A stretch of 64,000 nucleotides of DNA from Candidatus Zixiibacteriota bacterium (GTDB lineage Bacteria > Zixibacteria > MSB-5A5 > DSPP01): assembly GCA_022614805.1 (NCBI GenBank), contig JAKEHY010000037.1:1-64000 (forward strand), given 5' to 3'. Shown piece after piece: positions 36,185 to 45,542 of this stretch. The translations under genes and the position numbers were made by a program. Each line of letters starts with the position of its first letter. Positions within the stretch are counted from its first letter, which is position 1. The notes beneath the pieces were generated by a model. That model ran no database searches. It saw nothing but the letters and a program-made list of their open reading frames with translations, and was not told where the DNA came from.

Positions 36185-37371
36185 CCAAGCTCTTGTATTA
36201 CGACGACAAATGGCTCTTTGAGTTCTCGGCCACCGTAGTTTCCACCGGGGCGTTTAAGGGAAAACCGGCCGTCGAGCTGGACCAGACCGCTTTCTATCCG
36301 GAGGGGGGCGGCCAGCCCGCCGACCGTGGAGTGATTGCGGGCGTTCCAGTTGTCGACTGCCAGAAAGCCAACGGCCGGGTCTGGCACGTTCTGGAACAAC
36401 CGCTGCCAGCCGAAGTCGGCTCCCCGGTCTTTGCCCGGCTGGACGCTGCCCGGCGCTTTCACAACATGCAAAAGCACACCGGCCAGCATCTTTTGTCGGC
36501 GGTCTTTCTGCAGGAAGGTTTCCCCACCGTTTCCGTGCATTTCGGGGAGGAAGAGTCAACTTTGGATTTGTCCGGCGGTGCGCTTTCGTCCGAACTTTTG
36601 AAAAAAGTGGAGGAGCAAGCCAACCGGCTCGCTTTCGAAAACATCCCGGTCAAAGTCTTCTGGGCTTCGGAAGAGGAACTGCCCGCCTTGGGGCTGCGCA
36701 AGACGCCGGAGGTTTTGGGAAAATACCGCATCGTCGAAATCGAAGGGCTCGACCGCTCCGCCTGCGGCGGCACCCATCTGGACGCCACCGGCCCGATTGG
36801 AGTAATAAAAATTCTCCGTGTCGAAAAGGTGCGGGAAAACCAACGGATCTATTTTGCCTGCGGCTGGGGGGCGTATCGGTTGCTTGCAAAAAGTTACGAG
36901 AGCCTATCCGAGCTGGCTAAAAAAATGACCCGCGGGGTTTTCGAGGTGACCCCCGCCGTCGTGAATCTTATCGAGGAAAGCCAGAAACTCCGACGAGAGG
37001 TCTCCTCCTTACGGGAGCAGCTTTTGCCCCAAAAAGCTCTTGAACTGGAAGCGGAATTTTCAACCGTTTCCGGTTTTTCCTTTTTGGGTAAAATGTATAA
37101 GGGAGAAACTGAAGAAATGAAAAAGCTGGCCCAGCTTTTGGTTCAAAAGCCAAACCGGGCGGTTTTTCTGGCCGCCAACACCGGCAGCTGGGTTTTGCTC
37201 GTCTCTCCCGAACTGGCGATGGATTTGACGGTTTTGGTCAAAGAAACTCTTTTTCCGTTGGGAGCCAAAGGGGGCGGCAGCGGCAATTTCCGCCAGGGGG
37301 GAGGGTTGACAGACTTTCCATCCGCTTCCAACAAGGTCTTTGAATATCTAAAGAACAAACTTGGTGCGTAA
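36181..37371 (+). CDS. alaX: Alanyl-tRNA editing protein AlaX (long form)
   Basis: A 396-residue free-standing relative of the AlaRS editing domain, which removes Ser or Gly from mischarged tRNA-Ala. The zinc site is complete: H99 and H103 in HTGQHLL, C195 and H199 in CGGTH. FYPEGGGQPADRG is in the N-terminal part. The C-terminal third, ending in GGGSGNFRQGGG, is a DHHA1 domain, as in the AlaX-L class. It overlaps the transporter by four bases. Confidence 0.93.
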   Translation: MTKLLYYDDKWLFEFSATVVSTGAFKGKPAVELDQTAFYPEGGGQPADRGVIAGVPVVDCQKANGRVWHVLEQPLPAEVGSPVFARLDAARRFHNMQKHTGQHLLSAVFLQEGFPTVSVHFGEEESTLDLSGGALSSELLKKVEEQANRLAFENIPVKVFWASEEELPALGLRKTPEVLGKYRIVEIEGLDRSACGGTHLDATGPIGVIKILRVEKVRENQRIYFACGWGAYRLLAKSYESLSELAKKMTRGVFEVTPAVVNLIEESQKLRREVSSLREQLLPQKALELEAEFSTVSGFSFLGKMYKGETEEMKKLAQLLVQKPNRAVFLAANTGSWVLLVSPELAMDLTVLVKETLFPLGAKGGGSGNFRQGGGLTDFPSASNKVFEYLKNKLGA

Positions 37372-40300
37372 AGTTCTTCCTGTTCCGCCGTTGACTGGGG
37401 CTCTTTCCTTTCTTCTTTTCTTTTTAACCGTCTCTTATACGCCTGTTTTCGCGCAATCAACTTCTGCACGAACAACCGAACGGCTGGAGCTTTTGCCGGG
37501 GGCCGGCAGTCTTTTTCATACCGAAGTCCGCGGCGAGGAGGTGACCTGGGTCATCGGCAACGTCCACTTCCGACAGGGGGAAGGCCAGTTCTGGGCCGAT
37601 TCGGCCCGCTGGCACCAAAGGGCCAACCGTGTGTTTCTGCTTGGAAAAGTCCAAATTCGCTACCCGGACTACCGCCTTTCAGCCGACTCCGTGCGCTACG
37701 ACTCCAAATCGAAAGAGGGCTGGGCTTACGGCCGCGTGCGCTACGAAGATTTGAAAGAAAAAACCATCCTGCTGGGGGAGCGCGGAAAATACGAACGGGA
37801 GAAAAAATACCTGCTCATCGACCAAAAGCCGCAAATGTGGCTTTTACCCTCCGCTTCGGACACGGCCAAACCGGAAACGACTTTTGTTTGGGCGAAAAAA
37901 CTGGAATTCTTCGGTGACGAGGAAAAAGGGATTGGCACCGATTCGGTTCGCATCCGCCGGGGAAAGGTATTTGGGTATTCGCAAAAAGCGGTTTTCCTGC
38001 GAAAGGAGGAAAAACTTGTTCTGACCGAGAAACCGCGCGGCGGGGACGAAAAATCGGAAGTGACCGCCGAACGGCTGACCCTTTATTTCAAAAACAACCG
38101 CATCGAGCGTCTGACGGCTGAAAAGAAAGCCAAAGCCGCCTACCGGGAAGCAACCGATACCGCCCGGAGCGAGGAGACCCTTTCCGAACTGGCCGCCGAT
38201 TCGATAATCTTTCACTTCGAAGGGGAAGCTCCAACGTTGATGCGCGCTTTGGGGCAGGCGTATATCTATTACGACCAGGCCGACGGCAAAATCAGAAACA
38301 ACGCCTCCGGCGATTCGGTTTGGCTCTTCCTGAAAGACCGGAGGGTTGAAGCCGTCTCCGTCCAGGGGGGCGGGCAGGGGACCTATTACGCCGTTCCGGA
38401 AGAACGGCCGGGTATGGATACCGTTTACTACCAGGCCGAGGAAATTCAATATCAGATTCCCGCCAATCGGATTTTTCTGCTTTCCGGCGGGCAAGCCCGC
38501 TACCAGAATCTGACTTTGGAGGCGGATTCGATGGAATACGACGGCCAAGCGGAGCTTTTATACGCCTCCGGTTTTTCCGATTCGTCCAGGAATACGACTA
38601 AAAGAATTTTGAAAGACGGGAAGGATGAGGTGGCCTACGACCGGCTGGCCTATGACTTCAACACCAGAAAAGGGAAGATGAAAAGCTCCCGCACCCATCT
38701 GACGGAAGGCTACTACCGGGGCGCCGATGTTTCCCGCGTTTCCAACGAGGTCGTTTACGTTCGCAACGGCTGGTTCACCACCTGCGACGCCGAGCACCCC
38801 CACTACTACTTTTCCTCCTCCCATATGAAGCTTATTGCCAAGAACCGGATGATTGCCAAGCCGGTGGTTTTGCGCATCGCGGATGTGCCGCTGGTGGCCA
38901 TTCCCTTTTACATTTTCCCGTTGAAGCCCGGCCGGCATTCCGGCATTCTGAACCTGCGCATCGGTAACTTCGGCAACGACCAGCGGGGCATCCACAACAT
39001 CGGCTATTACTTTGCGCTTTCGGATTACTACGATTTGACCACCGCGATGGATGTGGATGAAACCGGCGGGGATGTGACCCTGCTTTTCCGCTCGCAGATA
39101 AACTACAACTGGCGCTACCGTTTCAACGGCCGGCTGGGGGGGTCCTATTCCCGCGACCGAAGCATTGCTTTGGACGCGGCGGGAAATTTTCTGGATTCTT
39201 CGGGCAATTTCTTGAAAAGCCGCTCGGACCGCTGGGATTTCAATTTTTCGCATTCCCAGTCGCTTTCTCCTACCGCCCAGTTGTCCGGTTCCGGCAGTTT
39301 CGTTTCCGATAAAAATTATTACCCCGATCGCTCCAACGATTTCAATACCAGCCTCAACCGGGTCTTAAACCCGCAGGTCAACTTCAGTAAAAATCTGGGC
39401 TGGGGGGGGCTTTCGCTTGTGGTGCAGAAAACCTTCAATCTGGACACCGACGAAAGAACTTCCGTTTTTCCGTCCCTGTCTTTGACCAAACCGGCCAAGC
39501 CCTTCTTTTCCCCCGGCAAAGACCAGTCCCGGCAGTGGTACCACTCCATTTACTATACCTATGGCGCCAGCGGCTCCAACTACTACAACCGCTCCCAGAC
39601 CAGTGATACCACGACTTTGGACCGGAAGCGATTGACCTTAAATCAGAATCTCTCCCTATCCTCCCCGCAGAAAATCGGCTTTCTTACGCTATCTCCGAAT
39701 TTTAACTATACGGAGAACTGGTTTCACATTTACCGGACGAATGCTTCCGAATCGCAGGAGGTGGCGTCCGGCAATTACCGGCGCGGCTCCGGCTCGGTCG
39801 GCGTTTCCTCCAATACCAAGTTGTACGGAACCTTCTTGTTCCATCTGGGAAGCCTGGCCGGCTTGCGGCACGTTTTGACCCCTTCGGTTTCCTATTCCTG
39901 GATTCCGAAATCGACCCGCCATCAAAAAGAGGCCGCCTTCGTGGGCATCGGCAGCCAGTCCCGCACCGCACAGGTTGTCAATTTCTCATTGTCCCAGCTC
40001 TTTCAGGCCAAATTTCAAGGGGAAAAAGGGGAGAAGAAGCTGGATTTGTTTACCGCCACAATGGCCGCCAGCTACGATTTTGAAAAGGACAGCCGCCGCT
40101 GGTCGGATTTGGTCACCGCCATCCGCTCCACCGCCATACCCAACTTTGGCTTCGATTTTTCCACCCGCCACGGTCTTTACGACTCGCTCGGCAATGGACT
40201 CAAGCAGCCCCAGCTTTTGAGCTTTTCCGTGACTTCCTCCTTCAGTTGGAACCGGAGTTTCTCCTTCGGCCCGGCTTTGCTTTCCCCCTCCGGTGCCGCC

Positions 40301-40669
40301 CCCTCATCCGGATTGGGGAACGAAGAACGGGTCCCCCTGAATTTTTCAATAAGCCATACGATGACTCAAAGAAAACAGCCCCAGCCGGTGGTCACCACCC
40401 AGCAAATAAACTTGAGCGCTTCGGTCGGGCTGACCAAAACCTGGAATCTGTCTTATTCCCAGAGCTACGATTTGATCTCCCGGGCCTCCAGTTATCAGGA
40501 AGTGGTTTTGACCAAGGACCTGCACTGCTGGCAGGGATATTTCTCCTGGCGCCCCTCCGGCTTCCGCCCCGGATATTACTTCACCATTTCCGTAAAATCC
40601 CTCCCCGAACTCAAAATCTCCAAAGAACCGGTCGGCTTGGGCACCTTCCTTCCCAGCGCCTTCCGGTAA
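37361..40669 (+). CDS. lptD: LPS-assembly protein LptD-like (OstA) outer-membrane protein
   Basis: A 1102-residue protein with a signal peptide ending near FAQ (about 31). The first 350 residues are OstA/LptA-type beta-jellyroll repeats, seen as recurring G-x-V/R-x-R-Y-x-x-x-x-x-L-x-A-D-S patterns. The rest is a large beta-barrel with many aromatic strands. LptD inserts LPS into the outer leaflet. Start is TTG 37361 or GTG 37364, both overlapping AlaX. It is longer than the proteobacterial protein (about 780), as in Bacteroidota and related groups. Confidence 0.85.
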   Translation: MVRKVLPVPPLTGALSFLLFFLTVSYTPVFAQSTSARTTERLELLPGAGSLFHTEVRGEEVTWVIGNVHFRQGEGQFWADSARWHQRANRVFLLGKVQIRYPDYRLSADSVRYDSKSKEGWAYGRVRYEDLKEKTILLGERGKYEREKKYLLIDQKPQMWLLPSASDTAKPETTFVWAKKLEFFGDEEKGIGTDSVRIRRGKVFGYSQKAVFLRKEEKLVLTEKPRGGDEKSEVTAERLTLYFKNNRIERLTAEKKAKAAYREATDTARSEETLSELAADSIIFHFEGEAPTLMRALGQAYIYYDQADGKIRNNASGDSVWLFLKDRRVEAVSVQGGGQGTYYAVPEERPGMDTVYYQAEEIQYQIPANRIFLLSGGQARYQNLTLEADSMEYDGQAELLYASGFSDSSRNTTKRILKDGKDEVAYDRLAYDFNTRKGKMKSSRTHLTEGYYRGADVSRVSNEVVYVRNGWFTTCDAEHPHYYFSSSHMKLIAKNRMIAKPVVLRIADVPLVAIPFYIFPLKPGRHSGILNLRIGNFGNDQRGIHNIGYYFALSDYYDLTTAMDVDETGGDVTLLFRSQINYNWRYRFNGRLGGSYSRDRSIALDAAGNFLDSSGNFLKSRSDRWDFNFSHSQSLSPTAQLSGSGSFVSDKNYYPDRSNDFNTSLNRVLNPQVNFSKNLGWGGLSLVVQKTFNLDTDERTSVFPSLSLTKPAKPFFSPGKDQSRQWYHSIYYTYGASGSNYYNRSQTSDTTTLDRKRLTLNQNLSLSSPQKIGFLTLSPNFNYTENWFHIYRTNASESQEVASGNYRRGSGSVGVSSNTKLYGTFLFHLGSLAGLRHVLTPSVSYSWIPKSTRHQKEAAFVGIGSQSRTAQVVNFSLSQLFQAKFQGEKGEKKLDLFTATMAASYDFEKDSRRWSDLVTAIRSTAIPNFGFDFSTRHGLYDSLGNGLKQPQLLSFSVTSSFSWNRSFSFGPALLSPSGAAPSSGLGNEERVPLNFSISHTMTQRKQPQPVVTTQQINLSASVGLTKTWNLSYSQSYDLISRASSYQEVVLTKDLHCWQGYFSWRPSGFRPGYYFTISVKSLPELKISKEPVGLGTFLPSAFR

Positions 40670-40748
40670 GCTTTTTTGTAGGGCAGGCCCCCGCTCGCCT
40701 CGAGCGAAGTCGAAGGGTGCCCGCCTTTTCCCCTTCCGTACACACCTC

Positions 40749-40772
40749 GTAGGCCGGGTTTCAACCCGGCTG
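40749..40772 (+). repeat. Palindromic repeat after lptD
   Basis: GTAGGCCGGGTTTCAACCCG folds into GCCGGGTT with AACCCGGC around TC. Its start GTAG and compact loop match the elements at 1713 and 26274. There is no T tract, so it is not a standard terminator. Confidence 0.5.
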
Positions 40773-40863
40773 AGTCTTTCCCCCTCTCTATCGTTGGAGA
40801 GGGGACCAAGTGTTGGGGGGATACCCAGTATTCAGATTTTATGCGGATTTCTGGCGATTTTCC

Positions 40864-40892
40864 TTGACAAAAACCGGCTCCCCTTCTATATA
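40864..40892 (+). promoter_or_regulatory. Promoter of the HU gene
   Basis: TTGACA (40864-40869), a 17-base spacer and TATATA (40887-40892). The expected start near 40899 gives a leader of about 50 bases to the HU start codon. Confidence 0.7.
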
Positions 40893-40950
40893 AATCGCCG
40901 TGGCAACACCCAACCTACAACCCAAAACCAAATCGTAAGGGGGTGAGTGT

Positions 40951-41226
40951 ATGTCCAGAGAGGAACTGATTAAAAAAATCGCCCGGGAAGCCAAAGTCAA
41001 CAAAGCCCAGGCCGGCCGCGCCGTGCGCGCCCTGATCGCCGGCGTGACCGAAACTTTGAAAAGAGGCCGACGGCTTTCCCTGACGGGATTCGGCACCTTC
41101 ACGGTCGCCAACCGCAAGGCCCGCACCGGCCGCAATCCACAAACCGGCGCCCCGATAAAAATCGCCGCCACCCGGGTGGCCCGCTTCCGCCCCGGCAAGC
41201 AGCTGAAAGCCGCCGTCCGGAGGTAG
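40951..41226 (+). CDS. hup: HU/IHF-family DNA-binding protein
   Basis: HU bends and packs chromosomal DNA. This 91-residue protein has the helical base MSREELIKKIAREAKVN, GFGTFTV, and the DNA-arm sequence RTGRNPQTGAPIKI. AAGGGGGTGAG precedes ATG 40951. It has its own promoter and terminator, so it is a single-gene unit. Confidence 0.95.
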   Translation: MSREELIKKIAREAKVNKAQAGRAVRALIAGVTETLKRGRRLSLTGFGTFTVANRKARTGRNPQTGAPIKIAATRVARFRPGKQLKAAVRR

Positions 41227-41255
41227 TTGCGGCAGGGAGTGTTACTTTTTGGACA

Positions 41256-41293
41256 AAGCCCCTTTCCATAAAGGAGAGGGGCTTCGATTTTTA
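41256..41293 (+). terminator. Terminator after the HU gene
   Basis: AAGCCCCT (41256-41263) pairs with AGGGGCTT (41277-41284), followed by CGATTTTT. Confidence 0.8.
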
Positions 41294-41534
41294 AGGTTTT
41301 GAATTTTAATTCCCGTATTTAATGTGAGGATGAGTTGGTTTATTCCGAACAGGGCAAGAAATTGAGGCCGCCCGTTTTTTCCCCGGCAAAAAAAACGAAA
41401 CCGGAAACGGGAAGCTTTCGTATTCACTACCGCATGGGTTTTTGTTGCAAAGTTTTTTTGCGTTTAAATCCTTTTTTTTGCCGTTAGCCGGGATGGCCGG
41501 CGGAAAAGAAAAGCCGGGGGGCTTGGGAGGAGCA
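41294..41534 (+). other. Spacer between HU terminator and DUF5916 gene
   Basis: This AT-richer spacer, about 240 bases, has several short A/T runs, including eight A near 41390 and seven T near 41454. An open frame in it leads into the DUF5916 gene but lacks a ribosome-binding site. I see no clear promoter or structured RNA. Confidence 0.4.
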
Positions 41535-44150
41535 ATGCGGGTCTCCGTTTTGTTGTTTTTGACAAGTCCGGCCCTGCTTTTGGCGGCCGAGCCGGATTCC
41601 ACCGAGAAAAAAGTTCCCCAACACCAAGCCATCCGGGTCACCAATCCGGTTAAACTGGACGGCATCCTGTCTGAAACCGATTGGCAGGGGCCGGCGGTTT
41701 CCGGTTTTACCCAAAAAGATCCCAAGGAAGGCCAGCCGGCCAGCGAGTCCACGAAAGTCTGGTTCGCCTACGACGACGAAGCGCTTTATATCGGCGCCCG
41801 GATGTATTGGTCCGACCCGAAGCTCATTCGCGCCCTGGTCTCCCGACGCGACCAGACCGGCAACTCCGAGCGGATTATTATCTCTCTGGACACCTACTTG
41901 GACCGGCGCACCGCTTACACCTTTGTGGCTACGGCTTCCGGCACCCGGGCGGACTACTACCATGCTACCGACGACGAGGGAAACCGGGATTACTCCTTCG
42001 ACCCGGTCTGGGAGGCAAAAACCCGTATCGATTCGGCCGGCTGGACGGCCGAAATGCGCATTCCTATGTCCCAGCTCCGCTTCAACGCCAAAGAGGTGCA
42101 TACCTGGGGGTTCAACATCAACCGCTGGATACCGACCAAAAATGAGGATGACTATTACGTCTATATCCCCAAAAAGGAGACCGGCTGGTCCTCCCGCATG
42201 GCCCGCTTGAACGGCATTACCGGCATCAAGCCCTCCCGGCGGCTGGAGGTGATTCCGTACGGCGCCTCGGACGCCACCTTCACCTACGGCCGGGACAAAA
42301 AAAATCCATTCGACGACGGGGTGAATATGAAAGGAAGGGGAGGGGCGGACGTCAAAATGGGGCTGGGCCCCAATTTGACCCTGGACGCCACCGTGAACCC
42401 CGACTTCGGGCAAGTGGAAGCCGACCCGGCCCGGGTGAACCTTTCCGCTTATGAAATTTTCTTTGACGAAAAGCGACCCTTTTTCATTGAAGGCAATCAG
42501 CTTTTGCAAGGCACTGGGCCTCTTCTCTATTATTCCCGTCGTATCGGCGCGCCTCCACCGGGCCGCGCTTCTGGAGATTATATCGACCGTCCCCAGACCT
42601 CCACCATTCTGGGGGCCGCCAAGCTGACCGGGCGACTGGCCTCGGGGCTTTCCATCGGAACTTTGGCCGCTTTGACCGACCGGGAATATGCCGAGATTTA
42701 CGACACGACATCCGCCAGTTACAGCCAAAAGCAGATTGCTCCCCGCACCGGTTTTGGCGTTCTGCGGCTCCAACAGGAATTCGGCCCTTCCGCCTCCACG
42801 GTCGGGTTTTCGCTGACGGGTGTGGGGCGTGATTTATCCTCCAGCCGGGAACTGTGGCAGCTTTTGCCCCGCCAGGCCTATACAGGCAGAACGGACTGGA
42901 ACTTACGCTTCAAAGGGGGACAATATGTCTTGAGCGGGAAACTGGGTTTCAGCCACGTTCAGGGAGATTCCACGGCTATTCAGCGTGTTCAACGGTCCAG
43001 CGTCCACTACTTCCAAAGGCCGGATGCCGACCACGTGGAATTCAAGCCAGGCCGAACTTCCCTTTTCGGTTACAATAGTTCAATAGGCTTTTCAAAAAAT
43101 AGCGGCAAACACTGGCTCTGGGAATTGAGCGGGGGTGCCGAATCCCCCGGTTTGGAGCTGAACGACCTCGGCGCCTTGAGCACCGCAGACGACATCGACC
43201 TTTTCGGCGCCTTGAAGTACCGGGAAACACAGCCCGGCAAATATTTTCAAAACTACAACCTGGCCTTCTACACGGGTCGGGGTTGGAATTTCGGCGGCGA
43301 CCACCAGTATACCTTTTTCGATTTCGAAAACAACTTCACCTTCAAAAACTTCTGGGCCCTTTTTCTCGGGTCCGAAATTTATCCCCGTTCCTACAGCGAC
43401 GAAGTCACCCGCGGGGGACCCTTGATGAAGGATGCCTTCGGCTGGAACGCGGCAGCGCAGCTTTCCAGCAATTTTGCCTCCAATACCAACTGGTATTTGT
43501 ACGGCTTCTATGACAAGAACGAAATCGGCCACTGGTATTACTATCTGGAGGGAAAGCTGGGGGTGCGGACCTCCGGCCGGTGGGAGTTTTCCGTTCTTCC
43601 CTATTACGAACGGGGGCTTACCATCAGGCAATATATCACCACGCTCTCCGGGGGGCGGCCGGAAACGTACGGCAACCGCTACGTTTTTGCCTACCTCGAT
43701 CAGAGCACTTTGGCGACGCAGTTCAGAATCAACTACGCCTTCACGCCGGATTTGACGCTCGAACTGTATGCCGAGCCGTTTGCCGCCAGCGGGAAATTTT
43801 ACAACTTCGGCGAGCTGGAAGTGCCCAAAACCGTGCTTCCGAGCCAGTACGGCACGGGTGGAACGACCATCAGCTACGACTCCAGCTCCCGCACCTACAC
43901 GGTGACGGACGACGCAAGCACTTTTCAATTGGACAACCCGGATTTTAACATTCTCTCCTTCCGCAGCAACGTCGTTCTCCGCTGGGAATGGATGCGGGGG
44001 AGCACGGCTTATTTTGTCTGGGCGCGAAATTTGTCCGAATTCGAGCCGCAGGGCCGCCTGGTTCGCCCCGGCCGCCTCTGGGACGCCTTCACGGCGGGCG
44101 GGGATATTTTCGTCGCGTTGAAAATCAGCTACTGGATTCCGGTCAGTTGA
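41535..44150 (+). CDS. DUF5916 outer-membrane protein with CBM9-like domain
   Basis: An 871-residue protein. A signal peptide (about 1-18, ending LLLAAE) leads into a CBM9-like domain (about 30-220, with KLDGILSETDW, VWFAYDDEALYIGARM, WTAEMRIPMSQLRF). The middle DFGQVEADPARVNLSAYEIFFDEKRPFF is typical of DUF5916. The long remainder is barrel-like and ends ALKISYWIPVS. Function is unknown, perhaps binding or uptake of a carbohydrate or peptide. ATG 41535 was chosen for GGGAGGAG upstream. Confidence 0.85.
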   Translation: MRVSVLLFLTSPALLLAAEPDSTEKKVPQHQAIRVTNPVKLDGILSETDWQGPAVSGFTQKDPKEGQPASESTKVWFAYDDEALYIGARMYWSDPKLIRALVSRRDQTGNSERIIISLDTYLDRRTAYTFVATASGTRADYYHATDDEGNRDYSFDPVWEAKTRIDSAGWTAEMRIPMSQLRFNAKEVHTWGFNINRWIPTKNEDDYYVYIPKKETGWSSRMARLNGITGIKPSRRLEVIPYGASDATFTYGRDKKNPFDDGVNMKGRGGADVKMGLGPNLTLDATVNPDFGQVEADPARVNLSAYEIFFDEKRPFFIEGNQLLQGTGPLLYYSRRIGAPPPGRASGDYIDRPQTSTILGAAKLTGRLASGLSIGTLAALTDREYAEIYDTTSASYSQKQIAPRTGFGVLRLQQEFGPSASTVGFSLTGVGRDLSSSRELWQLLPRQAYTGRTDWNLRFKGGQYVLSGKLGFSHVQGDSTAIQRVQRSSVHYFQRPDADHVEFKPGRTSLFGYNSSIGFSKNSGKHWLWELSGGAESPGLELNDLGALSTADDIDLFGALKYRETQPGKYFQNYNLAFYTGRGWNFGGDHQYTFFDFENNFTFKNFWALFLGSEIYPRSYSDEVTRGGPLMKDAFGWNAAAQLSSNFASNTNWYLYGFYDKNEIGHWYYYLEGKLGVRTSGRWEFSVLPYYERGLTIRQYITTLSGGRPETYGNRYVFAYLDQSTLATQFRINYAFTPDLTLELYAEPFAASGKFYNFGELEVPKTVLPSQYGTGGTTISYDSSSRTYTVTDDASTFQLDNPDFNILSFRSNVVLRWEWMRGSTAYFVWARNLSEFEPQGRLVRPGRLWDAFTAGGDIFVALKISYWIPVS

Positions 44151-44173
44151 AGGGAAGTATAGGTGCGAAAAGA

Positions 44174-44200
44174 AGGATTAGAGATTGGCAATCAGTGATT
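44174..44200 (+). repeat. Diverged GATTAGAG-type repeat
   Basis: GGATTAGAGATTGGCAATCAG and a following GTGATTA resemble the repeat found after tRNA-Lys and tmRNA, but no RNA gene is present here. The likeness is only partial and could be chance. Confidence 0.35.
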
Positions 44201-44230
44201 AAAAACAACTTCCAAATAGAGAGGGAACAA

Positions 44231-45052
44231 ATGAAAGTGGCCACTCTTAGCGTTCTAAGTATTTTGCTCTATTCCGCTTTATCTCATGCGGCAACATATG
44301 CTTCCCCGAAGGCTAGGCAGGTCATTGACCAAGTCGTCGCGGCGCACGGCGGCATGGAACGATGGAACCGGGCGAAAACGCTAAGTTTCTCGCATATTCT
44401 CACCTTCGGCCCCCCGCTTGCCGCCCAGTGGGGAATTTCCGAGGAAGTCACCGATATTAAGACCCTGCGCACGTACCAATTGTGGCCCCTGGACGGCGCC
44501 CTGCTCGGCAACGACGGCGCGAAAACCTGGACGAAGAACTGGCAGGGCTTCAGTTTTCCGAACATGAACGCGAACCAATTCTACCGGACGCTGTCGATGC
44601 CCTGGAGCATCGCTTCCATGCCCTACTTGATTAGCGAACCTTCCACCGGCAAGCTGGTTGCAGACAGCATCGAATACATTACCGTCAAGATGAACTTTGA
44701 ACCATCGACCGGTGAATCGCCGGAGTGGTATTACCGGCTGTTCATCCATCCGCAAACGCACCTCATCAAAGCGGTGGAATACACCGTTACCTACGGCGCG
44801 TTTCTTGACCTTATCAATCTGCCGAAAGAAAAAACGTTCTTCGGCCCGATGACGCATATTTACTTCGAGTATGTAAAAGTTGATGGCTTGATATTTCCGA
44901 AGAAGTATGACACGTTTGGCGAAGACGGCGCAAGACACGGCAGCCACGTTGCCTACAACTATTCGCTGGCAGCACCGTTCGACGAATCCAAAATGAAGAT
45001 GCCGGCCGATGCGGTGATAGATACCAGCAGCAAGGAGAGGAAGAGCCATTAG
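44231..45052 (+). CDS. Secreted LolA-like-fold protein of unknown function
   Basis: A 273-residue protein with a signal peptide (about 1-20, ending ALSHA). The start QVVAAHGGMERWNRAKTLSF is shared by proteins with LolA-like outer-membrane sorting folds, and the later strand pairs (EWYYRLFIHPQTHLIKAVEY) fit such a half-barrel. No lipobox cysteine was seen. GAGGGAAC precedes ATG 44231. The stop is followed, in the same frame, by a remnant of a DUF5916 3' end. Confidence 0.6.
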   Translation: MKVATLSVLSILLYSALSHAATYASPKARQVIDQVVAAHGGMERWNRAKTLSFSHILTFGPPLAAQWGISEEVTDIKTLRTYQLWPLDGALLGNDGAKTWTKNWQGFSFPNMNANQFYRTLSMPWSIASMPYLISEPSTGKLVADSIEYITVKMNFEPSTGESPEWYYRLFIHPQTHLIKAVEYTVTYGAFLDLINLPKEKTFFGPMTHIYFEYVKVDGLIFPKKYDTFGEDGARHGSHVAYNYSLAAPFDESKMKMPADAVIDTSSKERKSH

Positions 45053-45064
45053 TTCGCTTCCGGC

Positions 45065-45130
45065 GCCTTCACCGCGGGCGGGGATATCTTCGTCGCCTTA
45101 AAAATCAGCTACTGGATGCCGGTCAGTTAA
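45065..45130 (+). pseudogene. 3'-end remnant of a second DUF5916 gene
   Basis: The translation AFTAGGDIFVALKISYWMPV followed by S and TAA matches the C-terminal end of the protein at 41535-44150 with a single amino acid difference. At the DNA level most differences are silent third-position changes, which means the source was a functional paralogue, not a recent copy. The frame continues that of the upstream secreted-protein gene past its TAG stop. Confidence 0.8.
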
Positions 45131-45229
45131 GTTTTTTCCCCGTTTTCCAAGCTTTCCCTCCTGCGAAAAGGGATTGATTTTTCGCTTTTGCCAACCTCCC
45201 AATCTCCGTCTCGATTGCGAGCGTGAAAC

Positions 45230-45257
45230 TTGACTTTAGTAGCGGGCCGCCTATTTT
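45230..45257 (+). promoter_or_regulatory. Promoter before the 92-aa protein gene
   Basis: TTGACT (45230-45235), a 16-base spacer and TATTTT (45252-45257). The GTG start at 45264 lies seven bases downstream, so the transcript may be leaderless. Confidence 0.55.
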
Positions 45258-45263
45258 TCACTT

Positions 45264-45542
45264 GTGTTTCCCGAAGAATATCAAACCTACGTCAACGGAC
45301 TGGCTCAAGTTCTGCGCACCCGCGACCCGGCGCAGGTCCGGGAATTTTATCTCCAATGGAAGGAACGGATGGAGCTTCCCCCGCTGCCGGAAAATGACGT
45401 TTTGGAAGCCCAGATGCACCAGATGATTTGCGAGTTTCCCTCCCTTTCCGACCTGCATTCCGAAAGCCGAAGTTGGCTTCTGGCACACGGTTTCGCCGCT
45501 CCGGTTGAATCCGCGGATGACTCTCCCGAAACGGCGGCTTGA
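45264..45542 (+). CDS. Conserved-looking small protein (92 aa), function unknown
   Basis: A 92-residue, probably helical, acidic protein with YQTYVNGLAQVLRTRDPAQVREF and NDVLEAQMHQMICEF. I recognise no domain. GTG 45264 lies at the expected transcription start of the promoter just upstream. Its stop shares one base with the start of the HAD phosphatase, which supports it as a real gene in the same unit. Confidence 0.6.
   Translation: MFPEEYQTYVNGLAQVLRTRDPAQVREFYLQWKERMELPPLPENDVLEAQMHQMICEFPSLSDLHSESRSWLLAHGFAAPVESADDSPETAA

Noticed and set aside
40670-40860. Remnant of a transposable element after lptD
   Set aside because: The stretch has short palindromes and CT-rich runs but no transposase frame, terminal repeats or target duplications.
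41484-42773. Minus-strand open frame of over 420 codons
   Set aside because: It is antisense to the DUF5916 gene and shows no motif, only glycine-, arginine- and histidine-rich low-complexity translation.
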